Notes: generated from the sequence alone by a model not told the origin. Shown: positions 46,541-58,837, numbered from the stretch's first letter. The stretch: DNA of 64,000 bases from Cephalotus follicularis (GCA_001972305.1 BDDD01001681.1:62001-126000); one strand, 5' to 3'. Program-made: numbers and translations.

Positions 46541-48033
46541 TGTATACATAAAAACCCTTTTTCTTTATAAAATCTTCTTTAAGTGTGGGTTTTGGGGTTT
46601 AAAAGTTCCAAATTAGGATTTCCAAAGGCTACAAGACATTAGGGAGGCTTCCTATGGAATCCATGTGAAGAGGGGATCATTTTGGGGTGAAAATCATAAA
46701 ATTTGGCCAACCTCGACAGAAGCTTTAGCCGTTGATGTGTAAGATTCACGAGTCGACGTATAAGCTCTGGGTGTCAACGCTTTGGCTAGGCATCGACACT
46801 TAGGCACAAGGCCTTAAGCGTCAACGCGTGCTATAAGCGTCAACTGCTAACTATACTAGAGGCACCGATGTCTAAATCTCTTCTCTATGGAGTTAACGTG
46901 CAACATAGGGTAGTGCACTAATGCACAAAGCACATAGGCATCGACGCTTAAACTAATGGCATCGACGTGCTGGGTACTCAGGATCATGTCAACGTGCACG
47001 ATGAACATGTTGACGCCCTGGGCTGCTATCAAAGGTAGAAATCACCCAAAAATCGATTGAAAATCCCTAAAAAGTGTTTTTAATTCAAATCAAAGGAAGA
47101 TACAAGTTCCCATCATCAAAATAGACTTGATAACAGCTTTGAAGCCCTTTAAAACCATGTCTATAACCCTGTGATTGAGGGAAAATGGAGAACGGGTAAA
47201 ACAGACCCAACTCACGATTTCCTCACCAATCTCCATATCCCTCCGCTATAAACCATACTCTGTACCATAAACCTTCCCTCTACCATATATATAGCTAGCC
47301 ATCTAGCACACAATCATCGATTAACAGACATTTGCATACAATCCATTCAAGATGCATGAATGCAAGCAATAGTATAACCTACCTCTTAGCAATTGAGCTT
47401 CCATCCTTGACCATTTCCTTTACCCTGCATGTACAACACGTTTCCATTACACTCTACGCACGGAAACCAAACACTGTGCCCATCGGAGCTCCGGCCAACT
47501 CACTAAGCTCCGACGACACCCATAAACAGACTCCACATTGGATGATCTCAAAACTGCCAGAGACTAGCCGTGACTCACCGTGAAACGCGCTGCACGGCCG
47601 ACAGTGAGTTTAACTCACTGAGTTAACTTGCCAAACTTCAACAGTTCCTGTCAACACTCAAAAACTCCACAACCGGCCTTAAAACTGTTTGACCAATCCA
47701 TTGGTGACCGAGACTCGCCGTGACTCGGCACCAAACACCGGCCACAGGCGACAGTGACTTGGACTCCCTAAGTCGAATCAGCAGCCCAAATCTGGCCGAT
47801 TTTGATCGACTGACGCCTCAACGATTATCACAATGGATAGAGCTGGCCTTCTAGACAAACACCAGCTCCATCCGTGATGCTCACCCGTGGTGGAACGCAC
47901 GGCAGAGGAGACAGTGCACAAAGCATCGGAGAAGAAGGAAAGAGAAAAGAAAAGAGAAGAGGAAAGAAGGAAGGCACACCGTCGATGGTGGAGGCTCTGG
48001 TCGGCGCTCCCTAGTCTGGTGCCGTCGTCTTCT

Positions 48034-48070
48034 CCAAAGCCCAGCTCTCTCTCTCTCTCTTTCTCTCCTG
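48034..48070 (+). repeat. (CT)n-rich tract in LTR-D
   Basis: An imperfect CT run sits in the region corresponding to the purine/pyrimidine-rich leader of SoloA. Confidence 0.75.
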
Positions 48071-48441
48071 CTGCTCCCTACGTCTCTCTCCCTTTCTTTC
48101 TTCATACAGGTTCACAATGCACCCGTGCTCTTTCTCCCTCTCCCTTTATTCTTTTTCTTCTTCTTTAGTATTTACCAGCAAAATACTAAGACCTGGGTCC
48201 TGATTATTCCGTGCATTGCGACATTAATTATCCAAATGACCACTAAAATACTCGTAATAATAATGCGAATATAGGGCCTTACTGTCGCGTATTAAAAATG
48301 GGCTTTATCAGTCATTTTGGGATTTATAATTGCGGGCCCTAATACGCAATGACTTTTATTGATTCGGGTCTCCATCGGCCCACTGCAGCCATACACTGTG
48401 CCAATATTACCATAATTATTTATGAAATTTCGGGCACTACA

Positions 48442-48699
48442 TATACACTACCACCACAAATAGGAACTGCTATTGACACGAGATTAGCGACCATCTAAAT
48501 AGCATTCCTATAGTGGGTCAAGTTCAGTATACATGCTCCCAGCATGCACCCCATATTAGCTTTAGGGTTCCCCCCAAGTGGCAATGATATTCTCTGCCCT
48601 CCCATTCGCAGGAGCAAGCATAACACAGCAAGCCTAATCGGTTCACTTATGTCCCATATAAATGAACCTACGACTTAGAACAGTTTAGTCACAGGGAAT
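48442..48699 (-). repeat. LTR-F, inner fragment (copia-type LTR)
   Basis: Its reverse complement aligns with about 48935-49200 of SoloE. It joins 50873-51108 when SoloE is removed. The remainder lies beyond LTR-D and Tk2, left of the window. Confidence 0.88.
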
Positions 48700-50872
48700 T
48701 GTTAGAGAGAGTGTGACCCGTCAAGCCACTAGGTGGCTGGTTGTACTTGTACTCTGCTCATTTTATATACAGTCTTGTTTTATCCATGTTACATTGTGCA
48801 AAATATATTTTATTAATGGCATAACTGTATATGTTTTATCACATAATTGAAGCATGTCACTGATTACATTAATGGTGCCCTGTCACATCAAAGAGTTGAT
48901 TGTTGAACCAAGGGCTATGAGAGCGACTTCCTTATTCCCTGTGGCTAAATTGTTCCAAGTCATAGGTTCACTTATTTTGGGCATTAGTGAACTGGATAGA
49001 CTTGGCGTGTTATGCTTGCTCTCGCTAATGAGAGGGTGGAGTATCTCATTGCCACTTGGGTTGAACCCTAAAGCTAATGCGGGGTGCGTGCTAGTAGCAT
49101 GTACACTAAACTTGACCCACCATGGGAATTCTATTTGGATGGTCACATATCCCATGTCAGTAAAGTTTCTAATCTGAGATAGTAGTGTATAGACTCTACG
49201 AGTCTAGCAAGTCCTTGGTGGACTTGTCTGATCCTTAGACCTGAGCGGCTACTGTACATTGCATAGAGACTATCTGACTTTGAGTTATGCTCTACCTAGT
49301 TCTTACGCGAGGTTGGGAAACATGTAGCTTTTGGGTCTTGCAGGATTTGTGTGAATGTGAGTGAGTTCACAACATGGGATCATCACACCTGATGTGAGGG
49401 TGATTGGATCTATAGTATATGTATTCATTATGGACTTTTAAATACCTGGCCAGGTTATGATGAGCTGGAACCTAGGGTTTCCGGAAAGGATTGTCGATAG
49501 TCATGATGGTATTTACAGATTTATAGATACCGGTATATCTAGGGTTGACACATATCCTTACCCTAGGCCGTGATCGGAGCCGAGGATGACGAGGGATTAT
49601 AGTACACGATAATTGTTGTTAGGATAAAGTATCAGATGTATCAGAAATGGGCTTAATTGTGAAAATTAATTAAGGGATTAATTTACACACCTGGAATATG
49701 ATGGTCATAGGTTCAGAGTCTTAAAATAGTCATGGACTATTTATGGTGAGTTTACTTAAGAGCAAGGTGTCTTAGTAACATACCATCATTATCGATTTTA
49801 TTCCAGACTTTCGGGTCCCACCTCACGAGTATATGTTTTAGATACATATATCATATAGTTTTATAATGTGTGATGGCACATGTTATATTGTGGTGTATTA
49901 GTGATATTGCGTGACTGATTAGTTGACGTAACATACTAGTATGATTATGGTATTAATGCATAATTGGATTATGTATTCTCTTGTTTCTCAATCTCTCTAT
50001 TCTTATTGAATGTATAGAAGTTAAGACGTGCATGACGACTTTCCTTATTGGAAGGCAGCACACCTTGCTTCCATGAAGAGTAACGTGAGTTGGTTGTTAG
50101 ACAACCTACATTGGACAAAACACGTTTTCATGTAAATGGAAATAGAGTAACACCTTTTCTTCAAATAGGAATGCGTCTTCTTTGCTTGGACATTTTGTAT
50201 GTCAAGCAGCAGCAAATGGAAACATCCATTTTGTCATGGTGACATAAATGGAAAGGGAAATGAATTCAAGGAATTCAAATCCCAACAACACATTTCCATT
50301 ATGGCTGGCTTAAAGGTGATCCACTTTTGGTCGATCATAACATTGGATGCATGGATGCATAAAATCGGGAGAACCTGGACGTTTGTGGGCTACTTGTTCC
50401 GAGTCTGTGAACGTTTTGGAATAGAGAGAGAGTTTGGTGCTGCTTGTTCTTAGAGAACAACAGTGAAAAGAGAGAAAACAATACCATTAATCTTAAACAC
50501 CACGGTTTGATTTCAATATGTGGTGTATTGCTTTCATTGAGCATTACTTCTCCTATATTGGTCCTAGACTAGGATTTGATATATAGGATTTGTTTTGGTT
50601 ATTCCGCTACTATCTGTTCCTAAGTTAAAGCTTCAAGTCTCAGAACGGATTCTTGAAGGAAGGAGTTTCGTAGCTCTGTATAATCTCTATCCTTCTATGT
50701 ATGAATGTTTTGTTTGATTGGGCTGTTAATTAGCGATCCTAGGTTGTTTGTGATCATTTATGGAGTTAGTTTATGGGATGTTTTTGTTTTGGAGCCACTT
50801 TAATGAAAATTAAAATTATACATCTTATGCACCTAATGCCTAAAATGGCCATAACTCAGTATTTTTCTTACA
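48700..50872 (+). mobile_element. SoloE: 2.17-kb copia-type solo LTR inserted in LTR-F
   Basis: It begins TGTTAGAGAG and ends TTTTTCTTACA, flanked by GGAAT (48695-48699 and 50873-50877). It has no internal region. Its first several hundred bases resemble the LTRs of Copia-G and Copia-I. It has no GTCGAC-core array. Small open frames within it are not conserved domains. Confidence 0.92.
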
Positions 50873-51108
50873 GGAATAAGGGAGTCATTCTCATAGCCTC
50901 CTGTTCGACATTCAACCCTTGACGTGATTGGGCACCATATGTGTAAGCAGATAAAACTACTTCAGTGATGTGATAAAACACATACAGCTTGCTAATAATA
51001 ATAAAGTATGCACATATGTCACACAAATGGAATAAGACTGTTTTAACCCAGAAATAGTAACCGCTATATCCATCCACTTAGTGGCTTGACGGGTCACTAT
51101 TTCTAACA
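50873..51108 (-). repeat. LTR-F, start of LTR
   Basis: Read on the minus strand from 51108 it begins TGTTAGAAATAGTGACCCG, matching the first 235 bp of SoloE in the opposite orientation. Confidence 0.88.
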
Positions 51109-51928
51109 ACACTTACCACTGCTTAGGCACTTATATGACACTTACCACTAAGTAGGCATAGTGGGTTTAATCTATTTATCTAAGTCTACTAGGCCGGTCT
51201 AGCCGTCCTCTCTACAGGACTAGCCTCTGGGGGTTAGATTGTCGGTACCGATATTGACTTGATTTGACTTGTACAGATTTGAGGTCACATGCTCTATAGG
51301 ACTTACTTGATTTGATGAGTGTGTACTCGAACTCTACTATTGATTGACTGTTAGATGATTGATAGGACTGATGATTAGATCTCATTGGTATAGGACGATC
51401 GTATACGAATGGTAGATCACAATTGGCATTCATGCATTTACATACCATACGTTATTACTGTACACCTGATATGTGACACTGTGCACTTACACACTATATA
51501 ATATTGCATACTTGTACATAGTATAATATGTGCCTGTGGATGTATCTACTTGGCTCTATGGTTAACCCGTCATTCGAGATGAGAAATCTATTTTTTTACA
51601 GGTGACACTGCACGAACCAATGGTCGTGGAGATCCTTAGATCCACCTTTCTGTCGAAGACTTGAAGATTGTGATGCTTTAGCTTTATTGCTTTCTCTTAG
51701 CATGTTTTGAATAGATGTATTTAATTTGGACTAAGATTGTATTAAATGTTTGACTTGTAATATTTAGTAAGGATGCTACTATTACTTTGAGTATATTGTT
51801 ACATGCTTGTAATAAAGTTTTAAATTATCATACTTTTTGATATACTACCTAGGATTGACTACTGTACTTGACTGTATTTTATAGTAAGTGACAACGCGTG
51901 TCTGGCCGTTCGGGCACGGGGCGTCACA
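51109..51928 (+). repeat. LTR-H, 3' tail of an older LTR
   Basis: It abuts LTR-F and ends CGGGGCGTCACA at 51928, a gypsy-style LTR end. The TACATA/TGCA-rich stretch near 51430-51530 and the pre-terminal T-rich part resemble the last third of SoloA in style. Its 5' part is left of the window. The assignment rests on the end sequence and the junction only. Confidence 0.6.
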
Positions 51929-52921
51929 GTTATTCTCAAATATCTCTTGGAAGGTGGATTCTCGCTATAAGGGGGTGTCAATCCCAGATTTAATATGACT
52001 ATATAAGGTCAGCACGGTTCCTTTATGCGTTGAGGATCACACAAATAAGGTACAAAATACCTTGTCATATTTATAATAGTCCTAAACTTACTTATATTAT
52101 ATTCTAAGCCATGGCAGACATTCTATGCTCTTTGTCAAGCCCATTCCATGAGAATTGAGTGAATTGGTCATGAATGATCGTTTATGCGCCCTATTACTTT
52201 GTCTTTGTACCTTGAACAAAGTTCTAAAAGATGGTTTATGGCTAAGTGCTTGAGGCGGCTGTAAATGCTCTTCTCACTTAGTGGTTTAGTTAAATATTTG
52301 AAACAGTTGTAAATGCTCATATTACTTAATTAATTAATGGATTCTCGTTGAAGGTTTTAATTTGGTGTTTGAAAGAGCAAGTTAGTCCTGTAGCATGTAA
52401 GTTATCCTTGCCTAAAAAGATAGCTCACGTATGCCTATTTTCTAGGTATTTAAGTTTGATCACAAATTAAAGTGTTGATATATGTTTTGGAAGATGATTA
52501 TATTTATGCAAATAAATAGGATCTTGGTTGACTTGTCTTAAGAAGCTATACCTAGATACCTTAAAAAAAAAACCCTTGTTAAAACACTATTTTTACATTA
52601 TTAATAGCTGGATTTTTTTTTTTGTAAAAAAAACCCACAAATTTAAGTTTGTGAGTAAATCATGTACAACATTTTTATTATTATCATCATGACATGTGCA
52701 TTGGTTTTTTGGTTTTCTTTATTTATAAATTTTTTTTTCCATTTGTTTTAAAGCACATGATAATCAAACTAAAATCAACTTAGAGCAGAAAACTTGGCTC
52801 CAACTAATTCTCTAACCTTTTACTAATTCATTAATTTATCATTCGTGTTTCTTAAATTTAACCGTTAGATTTAATTGTTTCATCTATATAAATTTTCAAA
52901 TTATATATAATAATTCAACGA
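51929..52921. other. Unassigned AT-rich DNA
   Basis: About 1 kb without a recognisable gene or element. It has A- and T-runs at about 52563-52640 and 52725-52740. It may be the original low-copy DNA into which LTR-H inserted, or decayed element sequence. I see nothing more specific in it. Confidence 0.5.
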
Positions 52922-53420
52922 TGTTGATGTCAAAATCAACACCAAAACAGTCCTTTACGTGGAAGGGTTTGATTTGTAGAGGGAAACGAACTGAATGCTC
53001 CGAGAACAGTACTAGGTTGAGTGTTTTGTGATCCTCCCTGCACAAAGAAAGCAAATTTAACAAAGGTCCAGGAGGTTTTACTCCTGGGGACTCTCCGATG
53101 CTTAAGTCAGTAATGGCAAAGAAGACAACTATAAGGCTATTGCAGTATGAAATTAACCGACCTGTGTAATGTATTTGATTGTCGTATTTTATAGTGATGC
53201 CTGGTTGTAACTGCCCTGCTTGACTTGCTGAGATGATTATTGCACCCCTAAGAAACGGCCAAGGATCACTCACCGTTTCCTTATTTGGCGCTCTGGTATT
53301 ATTGAGCGTTATCGTTTCAGATTATAACTCACCTGACCACGTGTCTGTAGCTCTAGAGGACACTTGTCCTACTTTCTCATATGACACATGGCGGTTTTGT
53401 TTACACATAATTTTTCCTAG
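52922..53420 (-). repeat. Probable Tat-K 3' LTR (right limit uncertain)
   Basis: Its left end is TGTTGATGTC, with the short inverted pair GTTGAT/ATCAAC. On the minus strand it contains CTGACTTAAGCATCGGAG, a motif I associate with Tat-type LTRs, and a TATA box. I could not fix the boundary next to the internal region, so the end given is approximate. Confidence 0.5.
53185..53194 (-). promoter_or_regulatory. TATA box of the Tat-K LTR
   Basis: TATTTTATAG on the plus strand is CTATAAAATA on the element strand, within the LTR and in the right direction for pol. Supported by motif and position only. Confidence 0.5.
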
Positions 53421-53962
53421 ATCATATGCCTCCCTGGTCTTCATTTTCTGGGCTTGGCAAAAGAGGAAGACCATCAATGGCTTGGCTTAGAACATGGCTT
53501 TTGGTGCATGATCTGGTATGCTAAGTCATTTGGGCCTTTTCATTTGGCCCATATCTGGTATAGTTATGATGCGGCAGAGCAAAAGTCGCTTCCGTTTTAT
53601 GTCCTTTCAGTTTCCACGCATAACCTCTTCGTATCCCGTGTCTGATTTCATAGGTCCATCTCAGCCGTTTAACTTGGCAGAGATCGCATGGTCTGAAATC
53701 ACTCTTAAGTTCTTTAAATTTCCCTCTTCTTCTTGAGGAAGCCCCTTTACCTTCATCTTCATCTAGTTCTGAAAGCTTTTTGCTCTCTCAAATCTTTGAA
53801 CTTTCCCAACCTTCAAATATGTCTTCCTTCAGATCTCCATTACCAAAGAACTTAGGTGAGACTTTTTTCTTTTGCTTGCCTCTCAAATCTGTTTGGGTGT
53901 TTCTAGGGGTTTTCTCTGCTTATAAATTTATGTCCCTTTCTCTCATCTTCGCCAATCTCCGA

Positions 53963-56434
53963 ATGGCTAGAACTAAGCAAACTTCCATATATATCAGGAT
54001 TCCAAGGAAGTGCACCGTGAGGCAGGAGAAGTCATTGTCGTCGAGCGTCCTCTTGGCGCCGCGAAGGGCATGGAAGCCACCGTTGTGGGTGCCCCATATG
54101 TCACTTCTACCAAGGCCGGGGCCCAAGTTTTTAAGTCCTACTTTGATAGGAGTGTGCTCCGTCCTAAAAAAGTGAAGGAGCTGGCCAAGAAATATTGCTT
54201 CCCGAAGAGCTTGATATACTCGCTTCCCTGAGATCCCAAGGAGACCACAGAGAGCAAACCTGTCATCTTTGTGGTATTTGAAGATGCGATGTCACACGGC
54301 TTGATGCTTCCTATTCCCCCATTTGCCATAGAAATCTTGAGACACTACCAGATTCACCTTTCGATGCTTCAAGCTCAATCATGGGGCTTCATCATAGGCT
54401 TCTTAATGAAATGCCTGGAGATGGAGGTGACTCCAACGGTGTGGGTGTTCAAGGAGTTCCATTCCATCAACGCTTCTCCAGGCAAGCATGGCTTTTACTT
54501 CAAGTCACGTGTCAGTCAGGCCAAGTTATTGGTGGACCCTACAAAGTCCGTCAAGGGCTGGAGGGGGAGATATTTTATCGTTAGGAATCGTCCTGGTTTC
54601 ATCTCCTGTCAGTGGTGCGGCTCATTGGACACCCAATGCCTTAATCAGATGACAGTTTTGTTTGAAGCCGAGAAGGCAGATCTGGCGAAGCTTTCTGCTC
54701 TGGCGCCAGAGGAGGTGAACGTCGTCATATGGGAGGATCGCTTGCACCGAGTTGGGCTGAGCATGTACTCTAGTCAGCAGGATGGCTTGGATGAGGAAGA
54801 GGAGGTCCCCACGGGGGTAGGGCGATAGGGGGTTCAAAATATCTGAGAAGAACCCGTGTCCTCGACCGCTAACGAGGGGGAGAGCTGTATTAAGCCTTCC
54901 TCACTACCTCTACATATACGTCTTAATTTTTGTTTCGATCTCTATTTCTTGTTATATTTTTTACTGTGTTCCTCTGGTCCCATGCAGCAATGGCATCTCG
55001 GCAACCTACTATCTATGTTTTGAAGACTGCTCGGGAGAAAGCGAGGGCTACTTCCGAGGAGGAGAGGAAAAGATCTCTTCAGAAGGTTGTTGCGGCGAAG
55101 GAGAAGAGAGCCGCAAAGGAGGCCACTATTGCTACTGCTGAGGACGGTGCTAGGTCTGCTGCTGACGCTGCCTGGGGTAAGGCTGCTGCAGAGGCCACTA
55201 GGGTAAGAGATGCCTGTGGCAAGAAAATCGCCAATGACCCACCATCTCGTCCCTCCAAAAAGCAAAAGAAGAGAGGGAGAGATGGGGGAGGTTATTCTCG
55301 GGAAGGCGCTTCCGAGGTGAGTCCTCGGGAACCTGTTCGCCCTGACGTGCTCGTGGACTTCGACTGAGTGAGAGAGGTGCTTGAAGAACTCGGTAACTCG
55401 GGTATCAGCTTGAAAACCCCGGGGGCAGCAGTTGAGCTCGGCAGGTTGTGCCCCTTCCCTGCCAAGATGGAAGCAAGAAAACACTGGTCCGTCAGTCAAG
55501 TTTAGACCCATATCTTTCAGAGCAACTTCAGGGTTTGTAACTTCCTCTCATTTTCTCTTTAAGTTGACTTTATGTTCTTCCTTTAACTTTGAGCTTTCTT
55601 TTCCAAGCTCTGAACGACGCCTATATCCTACTGAGGAATGCCAAAGACGATTGTGCACTTATTGAGCAGCTTCAAACTAAGGATGAGGAGCTGAAGAAGT
55701 CTGCTGATGCGGCCCGTGCCCAACTTGAGGAGGTGCTCAGGGCTCAAGAGTCTATTATAGAGGAGAAGAGGCAGACTCTCGAAGCTTTGGAAAAGGAGAA
55801 AGCAGATAGGAGGAAGGTTCAACGGAATCTTGTGCACACCAGTGAGATGTTGCATGCTCTAGATGAGAATTTCTCCTGTTACCGAGATAGGGATGAAGCT
55901 CGGGTTAAAAAGGTAATGGACAAAGACCTCACGGATTTCAATGCTTCGAACGAGTTTTGCGGTGCTCTTACCAAAGCCGTGGACAATTTTAGGGCCTCCA
56001 ATGGTTTTACTAAGGAAGTCCTTAAGGAATCTGCAACGCTTTATCGCAGGGGATTTTACACCTGCCGCAACTTGATCGGCTGCCATCCGGATGTTCCTCT
56101 GGATTCTGTCATTTGTGATCCATCAGTGGCGAAGATTGACTTTTTTCCTAATGGGGTTGATGCATCGGAAGAGAAAGCTCTTCAGGCCTACGAGGAAGAA
56201 CAACGTCATGCTCGAGGATCTGAGGAATCACCTAGGGTAGATCATCCATGTGCTATGGTCCTTACATTGATCCTACCGAGGATCCCAATTTTGTACCTTT
56301 GCCTGAGCACTCTCAATTGCCTCCTTCTCCTCCAGTGCATAACATCCCTTCAGGGGATGAATCTTAGAGTAGAATTTTCCTTTCTCTTTTTTTGCCTTGT
56401 AACTTGTACTTGTAATTTTTCTTCAAATAATAAA
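53963..56434 (+). pseudogene. Antisense additional ORF of Tat-K (putative gypsy-type transposase-like, PF04195-like)
   Basis: It has three exon-like blocks. Block 1 (54010-54828) has one in-frame TGA at 54229-54231, probably from CGA. After it comes GLMLPIPPFAIEILRHYQIH...WGFIIGFLMKC, matching the pattern I know as the plant 'putative gypsy type transposon' domain. Block 2 (54987-55367) is Lys/Ala-rich and basic, preceded by a pyrimidine tract and GCAG. Block 3 (55614-56367) follows TTTTCCAAG and is a long coiled coil (ELKKSADAARAQLEEVL) with a conserved tail. A frameshift near 56235-56275 precedes the natural stop at 56365-56367. AATAAA lies at 56429. Function is unknown. Confidence 0.72.
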
Positions 56435-56479
56435 ATACAAAGCTTTGGCAGCATTGTATCTTTTTCATTCCCTTAAGCA

Positions 56480-57505
56480 TTTTCTCTTTCTCGCTTTGCA
56501 TGCTTTTGTAATTCGCTTAGGAATTTTTACTTAGTCTATCTTATTTGTAGAGTTCTTTTGTAGTGGTCTGATATTTCTCAGACCAGGTTACCTAAGCTTT
56601 CTAGTCCCCGTAGGACACTTTGTATCAAAAGAGCTTAGGCAAGGAGACTTGGTCTTTGCGAGTTCTTAAGTGTTCGCAGACCAAGTTTTAGGTCTGGTCT
56701 GACAAGTTGTTATGAATTTGCAAACCAGGGTCTCGTCTGGTCTGTATTTTCTTGACCATGTCGTTTGAGCTTGCAGCCCTCATGGGGACACTTGTATTAA
56801 AGTGCTCAGTCCAACAACTTTGTTGGTTGCGAGTTCTTATGGTATGCCTCTCAAGTTACGATATTAGTTTGGTCGGACGAATTTTTATAGCTTCGCCGAC
56901 CAGCATTTGCTTTGTTGGGAGTCTTTTTGATTGCTTCCTTAGAAGTCTTTTAGTCATTCCCTTAGGAATCATTTACCTTCACTCCCATAGGAGTCTTTTA
57001 GTATTCCTCCCATTGAAGTCTTTGGTGCTCCTCTGATGGGAGTCTTTGGTGCTCCTCTGATGGGGTCTTCTCGGATTTAAGACCTCGGTGTGTTCGAGAC
57101 CTTATTCTGTTCTGATTACTCCCTTAGGAGTTTTAAGTCTTCATGAGACTTGGAGAGCTTTGGTCCTACATCAAGGCCTGCTCTAGTTGCTACATTAGGA
57201 GTGTGGTTTGATAGCTTTTGATTGAGGGAACTTGTTGGAGGCTTTTCAGAGGTTTAAGGACATGAACATTGGACTTCCTATCCCTTGCAAACTTGGAACT
57301 ATGATATTGGAACTGCTCTTTCGAAGAAAAAATTCTTTGTATTGAACTATACTTCAATTTGAACATTTTTACATACTTGCAAACATCACTGACAGTAATT
57401 CCTTAGGTGCTCGGCATTCCAAGCTCTAGGAATCTCCCTGCACCCCAGAGTTTCAAGTTTGAATGTTCCAAGTCAGAGCACTTTCTTCTCCTTGTAGGGT
57501 CCTTC
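56480..57505. repeat. Spacer between antisense ORF and integrase, with degenerate 24-bp repeats
   Basis: No gene is seen. At 56935-57075 about six worn units of CTCCTCTGATGGGAGTCTTT type (about 24 bp) follow one another; two adjacent copies (57028-57075) are nearly identical. Upstream, 56560-56760 has repeated GGTCTGGTCTGA-like and GACCAGG words. Tandem repeats in this part of Tat elements are known as sources of satellite DNA. Confidence 0.65.
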
Positions 57506-57772
57506 TCAATTAGGAGCTAACTTTCCTCTTGTATCGATAGGATAAGCTATTTCCGCATTGCGAAGGACTAGGTCTCCTTCCCTTAGTGGTATGGGGTTTA
57601 CTCTTTTATTGTAATAATGGCTCACCCTCTGTTGGTATGCTGCTACTCTGATTGTAGCTTTCTCTCTGAGCTTTTCCATTAAGTTGAGGAGATTCCTCAA
57701 CCCTTCTTTGTTATTAGCTTTGTTGAAGTGCACCACTCTAGGAGAATGCACTCCAATCTCTACTGGTATCAT
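57506..57772 (-). pseudogene. pol: Tat-K integrase C-terminal region
   Basis: It contains LREKATIRVAAYQQRVSHYYNKRV and LREGDLVLR, the pattern of the integrase tail in Athila/Tat elements. It is separated from the core by stops and frame changes at 57773-57950. In this lineage no chromodomain follows. Confidence 0.82.
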
Positions 57773-57951
57773 AGCTTCCGATCCAAAATAGATGCTGAAT
57801 GGGGACTCACCAGTTGTGGTCCGAGGAGTGGTTCTATCAGTCTATTGTACGCTAGGTAGCTCCTCTGTCCATCTTCCTTTGCTATCTTTAACCCCAAGAT
57901 GATTTCTCTATTGATAACCTATGCCTGGCCATTGCTCTGGGGGTAGGCTAC

Positions 57952-58347
57952 TCAGGCAAGCTTGTGCTCAATCCTCCATTCTTTGCAAAAATCACAAAAA
58001 GCTTGACAGTCAAATTGTTTCCCATTATCAGAGACAATTACTCTAGGGGCTCCAAATCTGTAAATGATTGACTTCCAGACTAAGCTTTCTGTATTCTTGT
58101 CTGTTATTGTGGCTAGGGGCTCGGCTTCTACCCATTTGGTGAAGTAATCCACTGTCATAATGAGATGTTTTCTCTGCCCTGTTGCCACTAGTAATGGTCC
58201 AACGAAGTCCATTCCCCATTGCGCGAAAGGCCAAGGGACAGTGATAGATGTCAAAGGCTCTGATGGTCTTCTATTTATGTTTGCATTCCTTTTACACTTA
58301 TCACACTTCCTTACAAAATCGATGGCATCTTGGTGCATGGTCTGCAA
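57952..58347 (-). pseudogene. pol: Tat-K integrase core
   Basis: The end of the zinc finger (CDKCKRNANINRRP) is followed by the first catalytic Asp in WGMDFVGPL and the second in VSDNGKQFD. It ends at HKLA just before the expected catalytic Glu region. A frame change against the upstream segment lies near 58300-58347. Confidence 0.85.
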
Positions 58348-58606
58348 GAAAATAGCCCTGCCTCAACAATTTGTTGGACAAGGTCCTGTCCCCCATGTGA
58401 TTCCCACAAACTCCTTCATAGACTTCCCTTAGAGCATAGACGGCCACTGAAGGAGCTGGACACCTCAACAAAGGGAAGGAAAATGACCTTTTGTAGAGAA
58501 TCCCTTCTCTGAATTGGTAGTGGTTGGATCTGTATACCAACTTTCTTGCCTCCTTTGGATCCTCTGGAAAAATTCCATCCCTTAACCAACTAATGAATGG
58601 AGTCAT
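58301..58606 (-). pseudogene. pol: Tat-K integrase N-terminal region
   Basis: Linker and start of integrase: WLRDGIFPEDPKEARKL, YKRSFSFPLLRC, then EVYEGVCGNHMGDRTLSNKLLRQGYF with the first His positions of the HHCC finger. It belongs to the same broken reading frame as the neighbouring pol pieces. Confidence 0.82.
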
Positions 58607-58837
58607 CTAGTTCGGCTCCTGTGGTGCATCAATGTCCATCACATCCATCCCTGAAATGGTGAGCCTGTCCAGATAGTCTACTAGCACGATCTGATTTTTC
58701 TTCAATTCCCCCGTTGTGGCTAGTTTTGACAACTAGTCTGCTCTGGCGTTCTCTGCTCTGGGCACCTTCAAAACTCTGAATACTTGGAAAGCCGACTTCA
58801 AACTCTAAACATGTGCTAATTATTTATCCACTGAGTC

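Larger units (their letters stand above)
45903..48441 (-). repeat. LTR-D, main part (relative of SoloA, opposite orientation)
   Basis: Element sense runs right to left: TGTAGTGCCCG starts at 48441. Its GC-rich block is about 47470-48060. It has about twelve worn GTCGAC-core copies at 46737-47020 and a 36-bp tandem array at 46341-46540. It rejoins the left fragment exactly across Copia-G. The 5-bp sequence TATAC (48442-48446) would be its right target duplication, and its left end is out of view. Whether it is a solo LTR or part of a full element cannot be told here. Confidence 0.85.

Noticed and set aside
50199-50453. Possible small gene in SoloE
   Set aside because: It lies within a solo LTR and has no recognisable motif.
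54942-55511. 189-aa minus frame opposite the Tat-K extra ORF
   Set aside because: It mirrors the Lys/Ala-rich block on the plus strand and has no domain of its own.
53963-56434. Host gene interpretation of the coiled-coil ORF
   Set aside because: The PF04195-like pattern and the adjoining Tat pol and LTR make an element ORF more likely, although I could not prove that both belong to one element.
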